Positions 47,471 to 58,698 of a stretch of 64,000 nucleotides of DNA are shown here, in pieces (the stretch's first letter is position 1; each line of letters starts with the position of its first letter). The translations under genes were made by a program, and so were the position numbers. This DNA comes from Cadophora sp. MPI-SDFR-AT-0126 (taxonomy: Eukaryota; Ascomycota; Leotiomycetes; Helotiales; Ploettnerulaceae): NCBI GenBank assembly GCA_020747065.1, contig JAGMVK010000002.1, positions 1,674,001 to 1,738,000 of the forward strand, in the 5' to 3' direction. Under the pieces are notes generated by a model. It saw only the letters and a list, made by a program, of their open reading frames with translations, made no database searches and was not told the origin of the DNA.

Positions 47471-49187
47471 AATAATTATTAGAAAATACAACTTATATAA
47501 TAGAAGTAAGTTAAATAGATATATACCCTATAAGTTACTCTAATCGCTCCTAATACTAGAAAGAGTATAGGAGTTAGTAGTGTTTAACTTTATTATTAAG
47601 CTACCCTTATCTAAGGAACTAATAACGAAGGCCGCGTTTAACGCGATATAGGTTATAATAGACCGACTTACTAAATATAAGTATTTTATCCTATATAAGG
47701 AAGAAAGTAACGTATAAGAATTAGCGTATATATTCCTTAAAATCGTAGTAAGCTAATATAGGCTACTAAAAGAAATTATATCTAATAGAGATAAGCTATT
47801 CACGTCTAAGTTCTAGATATTACTAATAAACTAGATAGGACTAAATTATAAGATATTAATTACTTTTTACTTATAGATAGATAGCTAAATAGAAAGACTT
47901 AACTAGATACTAGAGTAGTACTTATATAGTTACGTTAATAAGAAATAGAGTAATTAGGTAAAGCTCCTCTTACTTACTTAGTTTACCTTTAATAGCACGA
48001 AAAATAAGACTACCTTAGTATTACCCTTCTTTACTAACTATAGCTATGAACTAGAAGCTTATAAGTAACTTAGGAAGGATAACGTTAATATTAAGTAATT
48101 AAGAGTACTAGTAAATAAATTAAGAGAACTATAATAGTAACTTATAAAGGATATTGAATTCTTAACTCTAAGGATTATGAAATATAGTAATTAGAAGTGA
48201 AGTATAAGACCTCCGCTTAAGAGAAGGAATAAAGTATACTTACTTTATAAATATATTAAAATAAAATAATTAAGTATAAAACTAGACTTTAAGAAACTTA
48301 GGCTATTTAAAGTCCTAAAATAAAAAGGACTTATTAATTATTAACTAAAACTACTTAAAAGTTCTAAAATATACTTAGTTTTTTATATATCTTTACTAGA
48401 ACCTATTAAAGAACTAATACTCCTAATAATAAATAAGAAACTCTAACTAGAAAATAATCTTAATATATATAAGATAGAAAAGCTACTTAATACCTAGACT
48501 ATAACTAAGGATTAATAAGAATACCTAGTAAAATAGAAAAAGTATAAGTATAAGAAAAACACTTAAGAGCTTATATAAAACTTAAACTACCTAGATCTAC
48601 TTTAATAGTTCTAATTAAAAACTTAAGTAAGCCCTAAGAATTAATATTACCTAAACCTAAAGATAACTATAAAGGATTAGAAGGATTTAAGTTAATTAAT
48701 AGATTATTTACTAAAGGATCTAGTTAGAAGAATACTAGAAAGGTATCCGGTTTAAAGACTAGAAACTAGGAATTAAGATTAGTTATAATAAGCTTAGGAG
48801 GAGGCGTAAGAGGATAAGGGATAGATATAATCTTTCTTAGCTTAAAATAGTATATAAGCTAATTAGGAAAAGAGAATTCAATTATATATTTTAAGGAATT
48901 ATAATCGCTATACTTTAAGTAAATACACTTAGAATACTTTTTCAATACTAATAACTCTAGGAAGTAAGTATATAAGAGGCTATAATAAAAGGAATACAGT
49001 TTAGCGCAGTAAGTAATAGCTTTAATATAAAGTATAAGCTATAAATATTATTTTTTCTTTATCTAAGTAATAATTAATTTCTTTATTATACTAGTTATAA
49101 TATTTAAGGAAGATAATTATTAATAATTATTAATATTTCTTAGTTATACTTAAGCGTAGGGACTACACTAGGCTAGAAGGGGAATAA
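47471..49187 (+). pseudogene. E2 integrase and 3' remnant
   Basis: Aligns from its first base with E4 at about 54,559 onward. The sequence AATAATTATTAG corresponds to the zinc-binding start of integrase, followed by KLLLS-type and DDE core remnants (KYKYFI around 47,670) and C-terminal sequence to about 48,600. It is heavily RIP-mutated. An antisense accessory ORF of the E1/E4 kind was not resolved here. Confidence 0.65.
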
Positions 49188-49680
49188 TATTATAAATACT
49201 TCTAAGAGGCCGTAGGGCTCTAAGAAGAGAGATCCTATAAGTAAGCGTACTTCTAGGAACTAAGCGACTCTTAGGAGCGTAGCTCCTTAAAACTAAAAGC
49301 TTCTAAAATACTTAAGTTACTTAATTATAATTTATAATAGTATTTTAGAGTATAATAATTTAACTATAAATTTCTATAATTAAAATTATATAATAAATCT
49401 CTAAATCCTTAGATTTCTTACTTATAAAAAGAATTTAAAGATTTAAGGATCTAGGACCTTAAGGAATCTAAGAGATCCTAAATATAATAAGGATTCTATA
49501 TAAGTAAATAGTATTTCCTACTATAGATAAAAGTCTTATACTTAACTTAAATATAATATCTTTATATATACTTAATAACTTATAAATAATTATTAGTCTT
49601 AACTAAGTAATAGCGTTCTTACTTACTAATCTATTAACCCTTCGCACTCTTAAGTAATACTAGCTCGACTATACGTTACA
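49188..49680 (+). repeat. E2 3' LTR
   Basis: 493-bp partner of 37,485-37,977. It ends CTCGACTATACGTTACA and is followed by GTTAG. Confidence 0.85.
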
Positions 49681-50129
49681 GTTAGTAGTTATATACTTAA
49701 GTGCTTTAGATTAAAGATCGTGTAGTAGAACTTATAAAAATATTACTAGAATTAATATATTAAAGGAAGAAGAGATAACAAAGACTTACTAAGTAGCTTA
49801 GAGAGTCCCTTTCTTAAGAGATATTCGTAATAGCGGAATAAGAGACTATTATAAGGTAAAGTAATTAAGGTTTAAACTTAGAAAAGTGATAGTAGAGCTA
49901 AAGATATATTATAGAGGAAGGAAACTTTACCTAGAGAAGCTTTAATATTACTAAGTTTATTAAAGAAGTAAAGACTTTTATAGAAAATTAATATAAGTTA
50001 ATATAGAGATCTAGTCTATATATAAGGTAATTAGTAGAAGGGAAATAAAGGTAAAGAGATTAACTTAGCTTAATTAGGGAAAATAGTATCTTTAACTTAA
50101 AGATCTATGTTTTAGCTTATAAGTTAAAG
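49681..50129 (+). pseudogene. O distal accessory coding remnant, part 2
   Basis: 449 bp of O sequence between the E2 and E4 insertions. It reads on the plus strand as degraded coding (for example ELKIYYRGRKLYLEKL around 49,890-49,940) and continues after E4 at 56,755. Family unknown. Confidence 0.45.
50125..50129. repeat. E4 target-site duplication, left (TAAAG)
   Basis: TAAAG precedes the 5' LTR and recurs at 56,755-56,759 directly after the 3' LTR. Confidence 0.9.
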
Positions 50130-50499
50130 TGTTACAACTATTAGCTGCAACATATGACATAGCCCTGAGGCTCGGCAAGGTTAGGCTCACTTAGAGCTTG
50201 ACTTAGTATAGAGAAGCTATAAGTCACGTAATAAAAAGATCACAGGATAAATCATTTGAACTTCTTAAGTTTAAGTAATAATTTAAGTAATTTAATTGAT
50301 TTATTAATATAAGGGTTTTATATAACTTTATAGCTTTTCTAATAGTAAATAAAAGCCTTATACTTAACTTAAATACAGTATTATTATATATACTTAGTAA
50401 TTTATAACAGTTACTCGCCTTAATTAGTAATAGCGTTTCTATTTACCTACCTACCAACCTTCGCACCTTCAAGTAATACTAGCCTAATTATACATTACA
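50130..50499 (+). repeat. E4 5' LTR
   Basis: 370 bp. It starts TGTTACAACTATTAGCTGC and ends CCTAATTATACATTACA. It shares its last ~170 bp (from about AAGCCTTATACTTAACTTAA) with the E1 and E2 LTRs. Confidence 0.95.
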
Positions 50500-50629
50500 C
50501 TTTAAGCACCGTATTAATAGGTACCAGCGCATATATTAGATCAAGAATATCTTCTGTCTTTAGAAGCACTTAAGGCACTGCTATAGTAATACCTGTACTA
50601 TTAATCACTGCCTTAGCTAAACTATAAGC

Positions 50630-51700
50630 CCTTATTAAAGAAATCGATAAGAACTTTAAGTATAAAAGTATTAAGCCTTTTAATAGCGAAAGAAACTATT
50701 TCTATAGGTTTCTTTTATAACTTTAGTTATATATTAAGTTCAATAGGGCATAATTCTGATCTAAGACTAAGTAAGTCCTATAGGTCGTAACCTTACTTAA
50801 AGGAAAAGCTATGAACTAAATTAAAGGGTTCTTAGAAGATTACTTTTCCTAGAGTAATAAAAACAGTATTATAAACAAGTGAAAAGCTAAGGACACTATT
50901 ATCAAGATTTTCAGTACTTAGGAAGACTTTGCTATAGAAATTAAGGTAAATTTTAAAGTTATAGATAAAAGAAGAAAAGCGGAAAGGGCTATTGAATTCC
51001 TTAGGTAAAAGGAATTAGCTACTATATATACTTAGGACTTTCAACGCTATTCCACTTATATAGAGTAGGATAATAAAGCACTTAGCTACGCCTATTAAAA
51101 AGGGCTTAAGGACTTTATTAAAGACGAATTCCTTTAATATAGTAGTACTATTAATAACCTGGAGTAGCTTATTAAAGTTACTTATAAAATCAATAATAAT
51201 TAATATAAGCGTAGTATGAAAAAGAAAGAGAAATACGACTTAAATTACTGTAGAATAGGGAAAAGTAAGCTTAAGGGAAATAATTACTTATGTAGATAGG
51301 ATTATAAAGACTTTATAAAACTAGACGCTACTTACAGAAAAGAACTATTGCTATAGTAGTGAAATAAATACCTATAAGATTAAATATATTTCAATTGTAG
51401 AAAACCCGGTTATATGACACAGAATTGTAAGAGCAGAGGGAAATAGTTTTAAAAATACTCGCTAGGAAAATAGCTAAATACTACTATATAAGGTAAAGGA
51501 GGTTATAATAGGCTAATAATACTCAATACTACCTAAGCGTAAGAAGATATAACAGAAGCACTAGCTAAGGTAATATAAAACCTTAATCTTGATAAGGGAA
51601 AAGATAAGAATAATAGTAGGAATAAGTTGTTAAGTAATGTCTTCCTATCTAATACTTTGAAAATATTACTAAAAGAATACCTTATCTATAATATAGCTAG
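50630..51700 (+). pseudogene. E4 gag remnant
   Basis: Capsid-like sequence begins near 50,636 (EIDKNFKYKSIK) and runs to a nucleocapsid knuckle at about 51,390-51,435 that reads YFNCRKPGYMTQNC. This is a CCHC motif in which the first Cys and the His have become Tyr through RIP. It is interrupted by several stops at Gln/Trp codons. Retroelement capsid and RNA-binding protein, now inactive. Confidence 0.75.
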
Positions 51701-54700
51701 TAAAAGAAAGCTAGTTTAGACTGCAGTCCAGGAAGTACGAGCCCTTTATAACCGCAACTATAAGGAAGTCATAGATTAATACCCTACTACGCAGAAGGTA
51801 GGCGAGGCTATATAATACTAAAAGACTAAGAAAAATATATATACAAAGTATATAATACGAATTTACACTATAATTAGCAGATATAAGGCAGGATACGATA
51901 AGAATAATACCGTAATTCACTAGAGCTAATAATACTAGAAGGTATTTACGTAAAATGTGAAATATATACCCGAGCTTAGAGCGGAGCTTAAGATTTATAG
52001 GAAAGAATAAAACGGATATAAAGGGAAGATACATAAGCTTTAAGGAACTAAAGACGTAATAAAGATTAATCACTCCTAATACGCGGAACTTACATAGTTA
52101 TTTTATTAGAATTATATATACACGATTCACTACTCTAATAAGATTAATAGGGATTACTAATTATATTATAAGGTACTTATATTCTTTAATAATAAATCAC
52201 CTTTCTTCACAAAAGAATTACTAATAATACTTAAATCTTCAAAAAACTAAGAAACCTTATTAATAATAAGCTATTAATAAGTATTTACAAAGAGCCTAAG
52301 ACCTTATATAATAAGGAACTATATATAATAAAAAGAGGATAGTAACTCTTTTTAATTATTTATATCAATAGATAAATACTTAGAGCTATAGTAGACTCTA
52401 AAGTAATAAGCAATTTTATAAATCAATAAATAACCTTAAATCACGGGTTCCGATTAGTCAGAAAGAAATACCTATATTATTTATTTATACTAAATAGAAA
52501 TACTATTAGATTATTAAATAAATAAGTAATCCTTTAAATCAATTAGTTAATTATAAAAATATTATAAGAATATATTAAAGGCATTGAATTCGATATTACT
52601 AACTTAGGAACTTATAAGCTAATACTCAGTATACTATAACTATTACTTTATAATCCTATTATAGACTAGTAAAAGGAATGAATTACTTTAGACTATTATT
52701 AGTACGAAAGTAACTATAGAATACTTAATTAGGGAACTAATACCCTAAAGTAAAAAAAACTGTATATCACTCTTTTAACTACTAAAGACTCCGCCCAGGC
52801 CTCCGCGTTAAAGTAAATACTAGTAACGTATAAGGAATACGAGTTACTATTCCTTAAAGGACCTAAGAATAAGGCCCTTTTAAAGTACTAACTATAGAAT
52901 TATAAGATATTCTTGAAATTAGGAAAGATACTTAGCTTTAGATTAATATACTAATAATTCGTAATAGAATTATAGTACTTAAAGGAATATATTAATAAGA
53001 ACCTAGTAAAAGGTTTTATATAATTATTTACTTTATTAGCTACTAGTTTAATACTATTTATTCTAAAAAAGAATAGAAAGCTTCACTTATATATTAATTA
53101 TCGCATACTTAATAGCATTACTATTAAAGATAGGTACTTACTATCCTTAATTAACGAGCTATATAATCAATTGTAAGAAGCTATAATATTTATTACTTTG
53201 AATATAAGGGGCGCGTATAACCTTATACAAATGAAAAAGAATAAGGAATAGAAGACAGTGTTCAGAATATACTACAGCTTATATAAATACTAGGTTATAC
53301 TATTTAGGCTTATAAATGCACCTATATCCTATTAATAAATGATCAATAACTAATTATATAAATACTTTAATATCTTCGTAATTACTTACTTAAATAATAT
53401 ACTTATTTACTTTAAAAATAAAATTAAGTATATTTAGTATATAAAGAAAGTATTAGCTAAGCTTAAAACTGCTAAACTCTTTTTTAAACTAGAGAAGTGT
53501 GAATTTCATTAGAAGAAAACCTACTTCTTAGGATTTATTATTAGAAGACACGGAATCTATATAAACCTAACTAAAATTAAGGCTATATTATTATAGCCTG
53601 TTCTAATAATAGTTATATAAGTATAGTCTTTTTTAAGGTTTATAAACTTTTATAGGAGATTTATATATAACTATTCCCTAGTCGCTAAGTCACTTACAGA
53701 TTTAATTAAAAAGGATTAAGAATTTAAATAAATAATAGAAGCTAAATAGGCTTTTCTATTTCTAAAAGAGTACTTTATAGAAACTCTGATTTTAGTTACT
53801 TACAATCTAGAGCTTGAAATTATTATAAAAACCGATACTTTGGACTTTACCCTTAGGGCCTATTTAAGTCAGAAGTATAACAAGCAATTACAACCTATTA
53901 CGTACCACTCACGAATATTCTTACTTACTAAACTCAATTACAATATACACAATAAAGAACTATTAGCTATAGTAGTCGTGTATAAATAGTAGCGCTATTA
54001 CTTAAAAAAAGCAAAATATATTATTTAAGTATAGATAGATTATAAGAATCTTATATTCTTTATTATAACTAAGATACTGAATTAATAATAAGTTAAGTAA
54101 TTAAAAGAACTATTTACCCTAAAGCTTAATATTATATATTAAAAAGGATCGGAAAACACTAGGGCTAATGCCCTTAGTAAATAATAGAATTACTTAGGTA
54201 AGCTAATAGAAAGACCTAGGGTAATACTCAAGGTAAGAACTAGTAAATTGAAATACAATTATAAGCTTCTTATAATCCTTATAATAATAGAAGATAAGAT
54301 ACTCGCGTAATAAATCAGAAAGGTATATCTAGGCAACGAATATACTTTATAAGTACTAATATTATAAATAAAGGACTTCTTCACGAATAATAATAGTATT
54401 CTATAATTTAAAGGACTTATATATATCCTAGCTAAATTGAAATAATAATTCGTAATAGAATAATACTCGCTGCTAGCCTATAAATATTAGGAAATCACAA
54501 GGACCTTTGAAAGGATAGCTAGGGACTACTACTTCCTAGGAATAAGAAAGTATATTAAAATAATCATTAGGAAATACGACTTATATAATAAAAGCAAGTC
54601 AGACAGACATGCACCCTACGAACTACTCTAATCGCCCCTAATACTAGAAAGAGTATAGGAATTAATTACATTTAACTTTATTATTAAATTATTACTATTT

Positions 54701-55710
54701 AGAGAATTAATAACAAAGGTTATATATAACACTATATAAGTTATTATAAATCGATTTATTAAGTATAAGTATTTTATATTTTATAAAGAAGGAAGTAATA
54801 TATAAGAATTAGTATATATATTTCTTAAGATTATAGTAAATTAATATAGATTACTAAAGAAAGTAATATTTAATAAGGATAAATTCTTTACCTTAAAGTT
54901 TTAGATATTACTAATGAACTAAATAGGACTAAATTATAAACTATTTATTATATTTCACCTATAAATAAATAAATAAATAAAATAACTAAATTAGTCCTTG
55001 GAGTAATACTTACGCAGTTATATTAATTAGGAATAAAATAACTGAGTAAAATTACTACTACTTACCTAATTTACTCTTAATAGTGCTAAAAGCAAGACTA
55101 CCTTAGTTTCACTCTTTTTTACGAACTACAGCTTCGAACCTAAAACCTACTACTAGCTAAGGAAGAATAAGAATAACGCTTAGTAAGCACTTATTCTTAT
55201 AGATAAGTTTAAACAACTATAGTAATAGTTATTTAAAGATATTAATTTCTCTAATCTAAGAATAGTAAAGTATAATAATTAAAAGTAAAGTATAAGATTT
55301 TTACTAAAAAAAGGGAATAAAGTATACTTACTATATAAATATATTAAAATAAAATACTTAAGTACAAAATTAAACTTTAAAAAACTAAAACTATTTAAAA
55401 TCCTAAAAAAAATAAGACTTATTAATTTTAAATTATAGCTATTAAAGAACTCTAAGCTCTACTCGGTTTTTTATATATCCCTACTAAAACTTATTAAAGG
55501 ATTAATACTACTAATAATAGATAACAAACTCTAATTAAAAAATAATTCCAATGTATATAAAGTAAAAAAGCTACTTAATACCTAAACTACTACTAAGGAT
55601 TAGTAAGAATATTTAATAAAATAAAAAGGGTACAGGTATAAGGAAAGCTTTTAGGAATCCACGTAAAACTTGAATTACCCGGATCTAATCCAATAATTCT
55701 AATTAAAAAC
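51700..55710 (+). pseudogene. E4 pol remnant (RT, RNase H, integrase, chromodomain)
   Basis: The domains appear in order on the plus strand. RT: NIRGAYNLIQMKKNKE near 53,200, RLINAP near 53,310, YLNN at 53,387-53,398 (YLDD before RIP), then FLRFINFYRRFI near 53,630. RNase H: KTDTLDFTLRAYLSQ near 53,830, and HNKELLAIV near 53,950. Integrase: a zinc-binding end and NKSKSDRHAPY near 54,590, and TFNF near 54,670. Chromodomain: EYLIK-KGYRYKESF-ES near 55,605-55,660. The chromodomain is known in chromoviruses to steer integration toward H3K9-methylated chromatin, which fits nesting in old repeats. Stops at Trp/Gln sites inactivate it. The minus-strand open frame 51,711-52,073 is a shadow. Confidence 0.85.
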
Positions 55711-55850
55711 CCAGGTAATCCCTAAAAATCGGTACCGCTTAAACCCAAAGCTAATTACATAGGATTTAAGGAATCAAAATTAGCCAATTACTTAGCCAGT
55801 ACGGGATTCAGGGGCTCCGCAGTAACCACTAGTAAAGCAGAGGCCTTTAC

Positions 55851-56294
55851 CTACTCCGTCGCCCGGCACTCCCTCTTCTTTACTACCTCCAACTTATTTA
55901 AAGAATAGAGATCCTAACGCAGTATCTTAACTACTTTTATATAAAACAATTTCCTTTATTTATTTATTTAAGAAATTTTAGCCTACTACATAGCTAGCTT
56001 CTTAATTAGCTTTTACTAATCACGTTAAGTCTTCTCTTAAGTAAGGGAGAGTTCAGCCTTAGTCTACTTTAGTTTACGCTAATTACTCTTTAAAGGGCCC
56101 TAAATATTACACTTTATATTTTCACTAGCGTAAATACACTTAGCGTATTAATTAAAGTTAAAAGAAATAATACAGATTCTTTAGGAATCCTTTTCATAAT
56201 AAGAATAAGAAGGTATTTTAAAGTTATAATAAAGAATATAGGAAAAAAGGTTATATTAGTTCTCTTTTAGGTACTTATAGCAGCTAGGGGGCAT
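55851..56294 (-). pseudogene. E4 antisense Cys-rich accessory ORF (147 codons)
   Basis: Antisense to E4 genes, between the chromodomain end and the 3' LTR. It starts at ATG 56,294 (MPPSCYKYLKEN) and ends with TAG at 55,851-55,853. In-frame stops are numerous and fit RIP of Arg, Gln and Trp codons. A Cys/Tyr cluster (sites such as RICIISFNFN and CIYASENIKC) is followed by a Lys/Gln-rich helical region (KLIKKLAM) and VVKILR, and the end is charged. Position, orientation and general design match the E1 antisense ORF at 9,476-9,982. A small Zn-binding protein is plausible but unproven. Confidence 0.5.
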
Positions 56295-56384
56295 AATGAA
56301 TAGGAAGGATAGTTATTATTAAGGCTCGATATTTCTTACTGTATATCTAAAGTATAAGGACGCACTAAGGCAGAAGAGAGATAG

Positions 56385-56754
56385 TATTATAACTATTAGC
56401 TGCAATATATAATATAGCCTTAAGGCTCGGTAAGGTTAAGCTTACTTAGAGCCTGACTTAGTATAGAAAAGCTATAAGTCATGTAATAGGAAGATTATAG
56501 AATGAATTATTTAAATTTCTTAAGTTTAGGTAATAATTTAAGTAATTTAATTAATTTACTAATATAAGGATTCTATATAACTTTATAGCTTTTCCAATAG
56601 TAAATAAAAGCCTTATACTTAATTCAAATACAGTATCATTATATATACTTAGTAACTTGCAATAGTTACCCGCCTTAATCAGTGATAATATTCCTACCTA
56701 CCTACTCACCAACCTTCGCACCTTCGAGCAACACCAGCCCGACTATACGTTACA
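56385..56754 (+). repeat. E4 3' LTR
   Basis: 370-bp partner of 50,130-50,499. It starts TATTATAACTATTAGCTGC and ends CGACTATACGTTACA, followed by TAAAG. Confidence 0.95.
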
Positions 56755-57427
56755 TAAAGCTCTAGTATAAGGTTTTAGTATATAAGAGCTATATAAAGAG
56801 AGAGAGGTATAGTTAATGGAGGTTAAAGAGCTTAGAGTTACTTAACTTAAGTTAAGTATTAGAAATTATTAGTTTTAATCTTAAACTTAATCTTAAGATT
56901 ATGAAATTAGAAGAAAAGAGGTTAGAATAGAAAAGTAATTAAGCTTTATACTTACCTTAGTTAAAGAAAGAGTAGTACTACTCTTATAACTTTCTTAAAG
57001 GTTATTTACTCTTAGAAGTAAGCTCTTAGAGGAGAAAAGCAGCTGTAATTTAGTTTTTATCGCTAAAGGAACATGTATAGTAATAAGGAAGAATAAAGAA
57101 GCCTCTTATATAACTTTAAAAGAGTTATAAAGCTTATTAAGTAAAGAGAAGAAAGAAGATAGTAGAGGTATTATAGTTATAAAGGTTAAAGGAGAAGATA
57201 AAGGTATTATAATAGGGAATAATCTTATAGAGATAAGCTAAGCAAATCTTTATTTATGATTTTACTAAGACTAATAATAGTTCAAGCCTTATATAATTTT
57301 AATATTACTTCTATACTATAGACCTCTACTTTTACCTTTAGAGATTTAATACTTTTAGAAATAGCTTAGCTCTACTATATTCCTTTATTATAATACTCGA
57401 GGACGAGTTTTTAAAGGGAGGGACGTA
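56755..57427 (+). pseudogene. O distal accessory coding remnant, part 3, and polypurine tract
   Basis: Continues the O accessory coding after E4. The plus frame is readable from about 56,815 to 57,240, with LFTLRSKLLEEKSSCNLVFI, KGTCIVIRKNKEASYITLKEL and GIIVIKVKGEDKGIII. These look like a compact beta-rich C-terminal domain of unknown family. A short charged end and the polypurine tract AAAGGGAGGGA (57,413-57,423) follow, directly before the 3' LTR. The same layout closes element B. Confidence 0.5.
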
Positions 57428-57702
57428 TATAGTAGGGATTAGTCTTAGTATACTTTTATTACCTGACCTATATACTTAGTATTATACTTAAGCTAAGATC
57501 TCTCCAAGAGATTAGAAATAATAATAATAGCTCTTTTCCTTTTAATTAACTTTACACTTCTTTCCTTACTTAATAATTTATATTCTTTAAATATATAATA
57601 TCTTTTAATTCTGTCTATTTATTATTTTATAAACCTTATATTTTATATACTATATATTTACTATTCTCTTATTATATAGAGATTAAGGTCTTTCCCTCTA
57701 TA
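57428..57702 (+). repeat. O 3' LTR
   Basis: 275-bp partner of 6,087-6,362, followed by GTAT, which also precedes the left LTR. It is flanked on the right by Z sequence. Confidence 0.8.
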
Positions 57703-58439
57703 GTATATTACTCTAAGCTCTTAGAATCGCTAAAGAATTTATTAATATATAGTTTTTAAAAATATTTTCTATAATTTAAATAGTAAGCTTAATTAGTAAG
57801 ATAAGAAAGACTAAGATTTCTATTAGAAGAGTTATTACTACTTAAATCTCTATTATTATTATAAGAATTTTAAGTATTTAATTACTTTAAAAGAGTAAAG
57901 ACTTATTATATAGTCTTATTTTACTTATCTTATTACTTACTTAATTTCTTTAATAACTTTTAGAAATCCTTTTAAGTTTACTTTAGTTATATAGCTAAGG
58001 TTTACTTAGTATCCTTATTCTTAAAATTATTATTTATTAGAGATATAGTATTAAAGTATAAACTAAGTAATATAAGATTATTCTATTTATACTCTTTAGT
58101 TTAATAATAAGAGAGAATATAAAGGAAGGGCTAAATAATAATAAGGAGTTTATTAATATAAGAAGAGTAAGATTAGTTAACTATTAAAAAAAGAGGAAAT
58201 ACTAATAGATAAGTAAAGAAAAAGACTCTAAAAGAACTATAATAAGTTCTATTAGATTTCCTAAAAAAATTAATATTACTTATTTAAAAGAAGTTTTAGT
58301 ATAATAAAAGAAAAGTAGTACTTTATAATATATAACTTAATTATACTTAAAAAATACTTAAAAAAATAAGTATACTATAAGAAAGAAAGAAAAAGGAAAG
58401 AGAGCTAAAAGTATAACTTAATTACACTTAATAAGTACT
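57703..58439 (-). pseudogene. Z internal 5' part (leader and gag end)
   Basis: RIP-degraded sequence between the O insertion and the right Z LTR. By position it is the start of Z's internal region in minus orientation. No protein motif could be read. Confidence 0.4.
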
Positions 58440-58698
58440 TAAGAAATTAGCTAAAGATATTAAGACTTTTATAAGTAAAAGTAATCTTTTTTAATATAAT
58501 AGTTTAATAAAAGTTTATTAATAACTATAATATAAAATAAAAAAAATAAAAAGAAAAGAGATTTTAAAAAAAGCTTTAAGCTTAAGTATAGACGGCGTAG
58601 CTACTAGTCCTATTATAATATTATATTTAGTCACCTCCTATAACTCCTAAGTCACGTGATCTGCAACATATACGTGACTACGCGAACTATCCATCACA
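58440..58698 (-). repeat. Z 5' LTR (right copy)
   Basis: Partner of 700-966. Its last 60 bp (58,640-58,698) are nearly free of RIP and contain CACGTGATCTGCAAC, whereas the same stretch in the left copy is mutated to A and T. It ends ATCCATCACA, the inverted form of the TG LTR start. Confidence 0.65.

Larger units (their letters stand above)
37485..49680 (+). mobile_element. Element E2: chromovirus-related Gypsy retrotransposon, internally deleted and carrying E3
   Basis: LTRs at 37,485-37,977 and 49,188-49,680 are both 493 bp, and the flanks carry GTTAG. The 3' third of the LTR and the gag and integrase regions align with E4, so the element is plus-oriented. Gag is at 37,978-39,036. Copia element E3 fills 39,037-47,470. 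Integrase and downstream sequence occupy 47,471-49,187. Compared with E4, about 2.97 kb (protease, RT, RNase H and start of integrase) is missing at the E3 site. Confidence 0.85.
50130..56754 (+). mobile_element. Element E4: chromovirus (Gypsy with C-terminal chromodomain)
   Basis: LTRs at 50,130-50,499 and 56,385-56,754 are both 370 bp, and the flanks are the exact duplication TAAAG. Total length is 6,625 bp. The plus strand holds gag with a CCHC knuckle, RT, RNase H, integrase and a chromodomain, then an antisense Cys-rich ORF before the 3' LTR. It has fewer RIP stops than E2, O or Z and retains many CA dinucleotides, so it is among the youngest insertions. It disrupts O. Confidence 0.95.
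6087..57702 (+). mobile_element. Element O: large Gypsy-type LTR retrotransposon with 45 kb of later insertions
   Basis: LTRs at 6,087-6,362 (276 bp) and 57,428-57,702 (275 bp) are near-identical apart from RIP changes. Both start TGTGGTAGGG or its RIP form TATAGTAGGG. The four bases before the left LTR and after the right LTR are both GTAT, as expected if these are the two ends of one insertion. A polypurine tract sits at 57,413-57,423 just before the right LTR, so the element is plus-oriented. Removing E1, B, P, E2 (with E3) and E4 leaves about 11.7 kb of internal sequence: gag (from about 7,150), pol (to about 21,250), then further coding remnants up to the 3' LTR. O interrupts Z. Confidence 0.8.
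495..58698. other. RIP-mutated nested transposon island
   Basis: The sequence is strongly AT-rich, nearly devoid of CA and TG and full of TAA/TAG in all frames, so almost no long ORF survives. Repeat copies inside it differ mainly by C/T and G/A transitions. This is the known signature of repeat-induced point mutation, a premeiotic process of Pezizomycotina that mutates duplicated DNA. Composition changes sharply near 495 and near 58,640. The island resolves into at least eight elements inserted in one another. It is expected to be heterochromatic and transcriptionally silent; that is inference. Confidence 0.9.
700..58698 (-). mobile_element. Element Z: outermost Gypsy-type LTR retrotransposon, split by O
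   Basis: Related sequences at about 700-966 and 58,440-58,698 are direct repeats differing mostly by RIP-type transitions, and I read them as LTRs. In sense (minus) orientation the LTR begins TGTGATGG at 58,698, so this edge is firm; the left outer edge is uncertain and may lie anywhere near 680-720. The internal part is 967-6,086 plus 57,703 to about 58,440, which is about 5.9 kb when O is removed. Reverse transcriptase coding on the minus strand near 3,020-3,560 fixes the orientation. I found no matching target duplication, and the right flank reads AGAAA. Confidence 0.65.

Noticed and set aside
51711..52073. 120-codon minus-strand frame with hydrophobic segments, a possible membrane protein
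   Set aside because: It is antisense to E4 pol, between gag and RT; its hydrophobicity follows from reading an AT-rich charged protein backwards.
495..58698. The AT-rich block as a regional centromere
   Set aside because: Fungal centromeres can be RIPed retrotransposon arrays of this size, but nothing in the sequence distinguishes a centromere from an ordinary repeat island; CENP-A mapping would decide.
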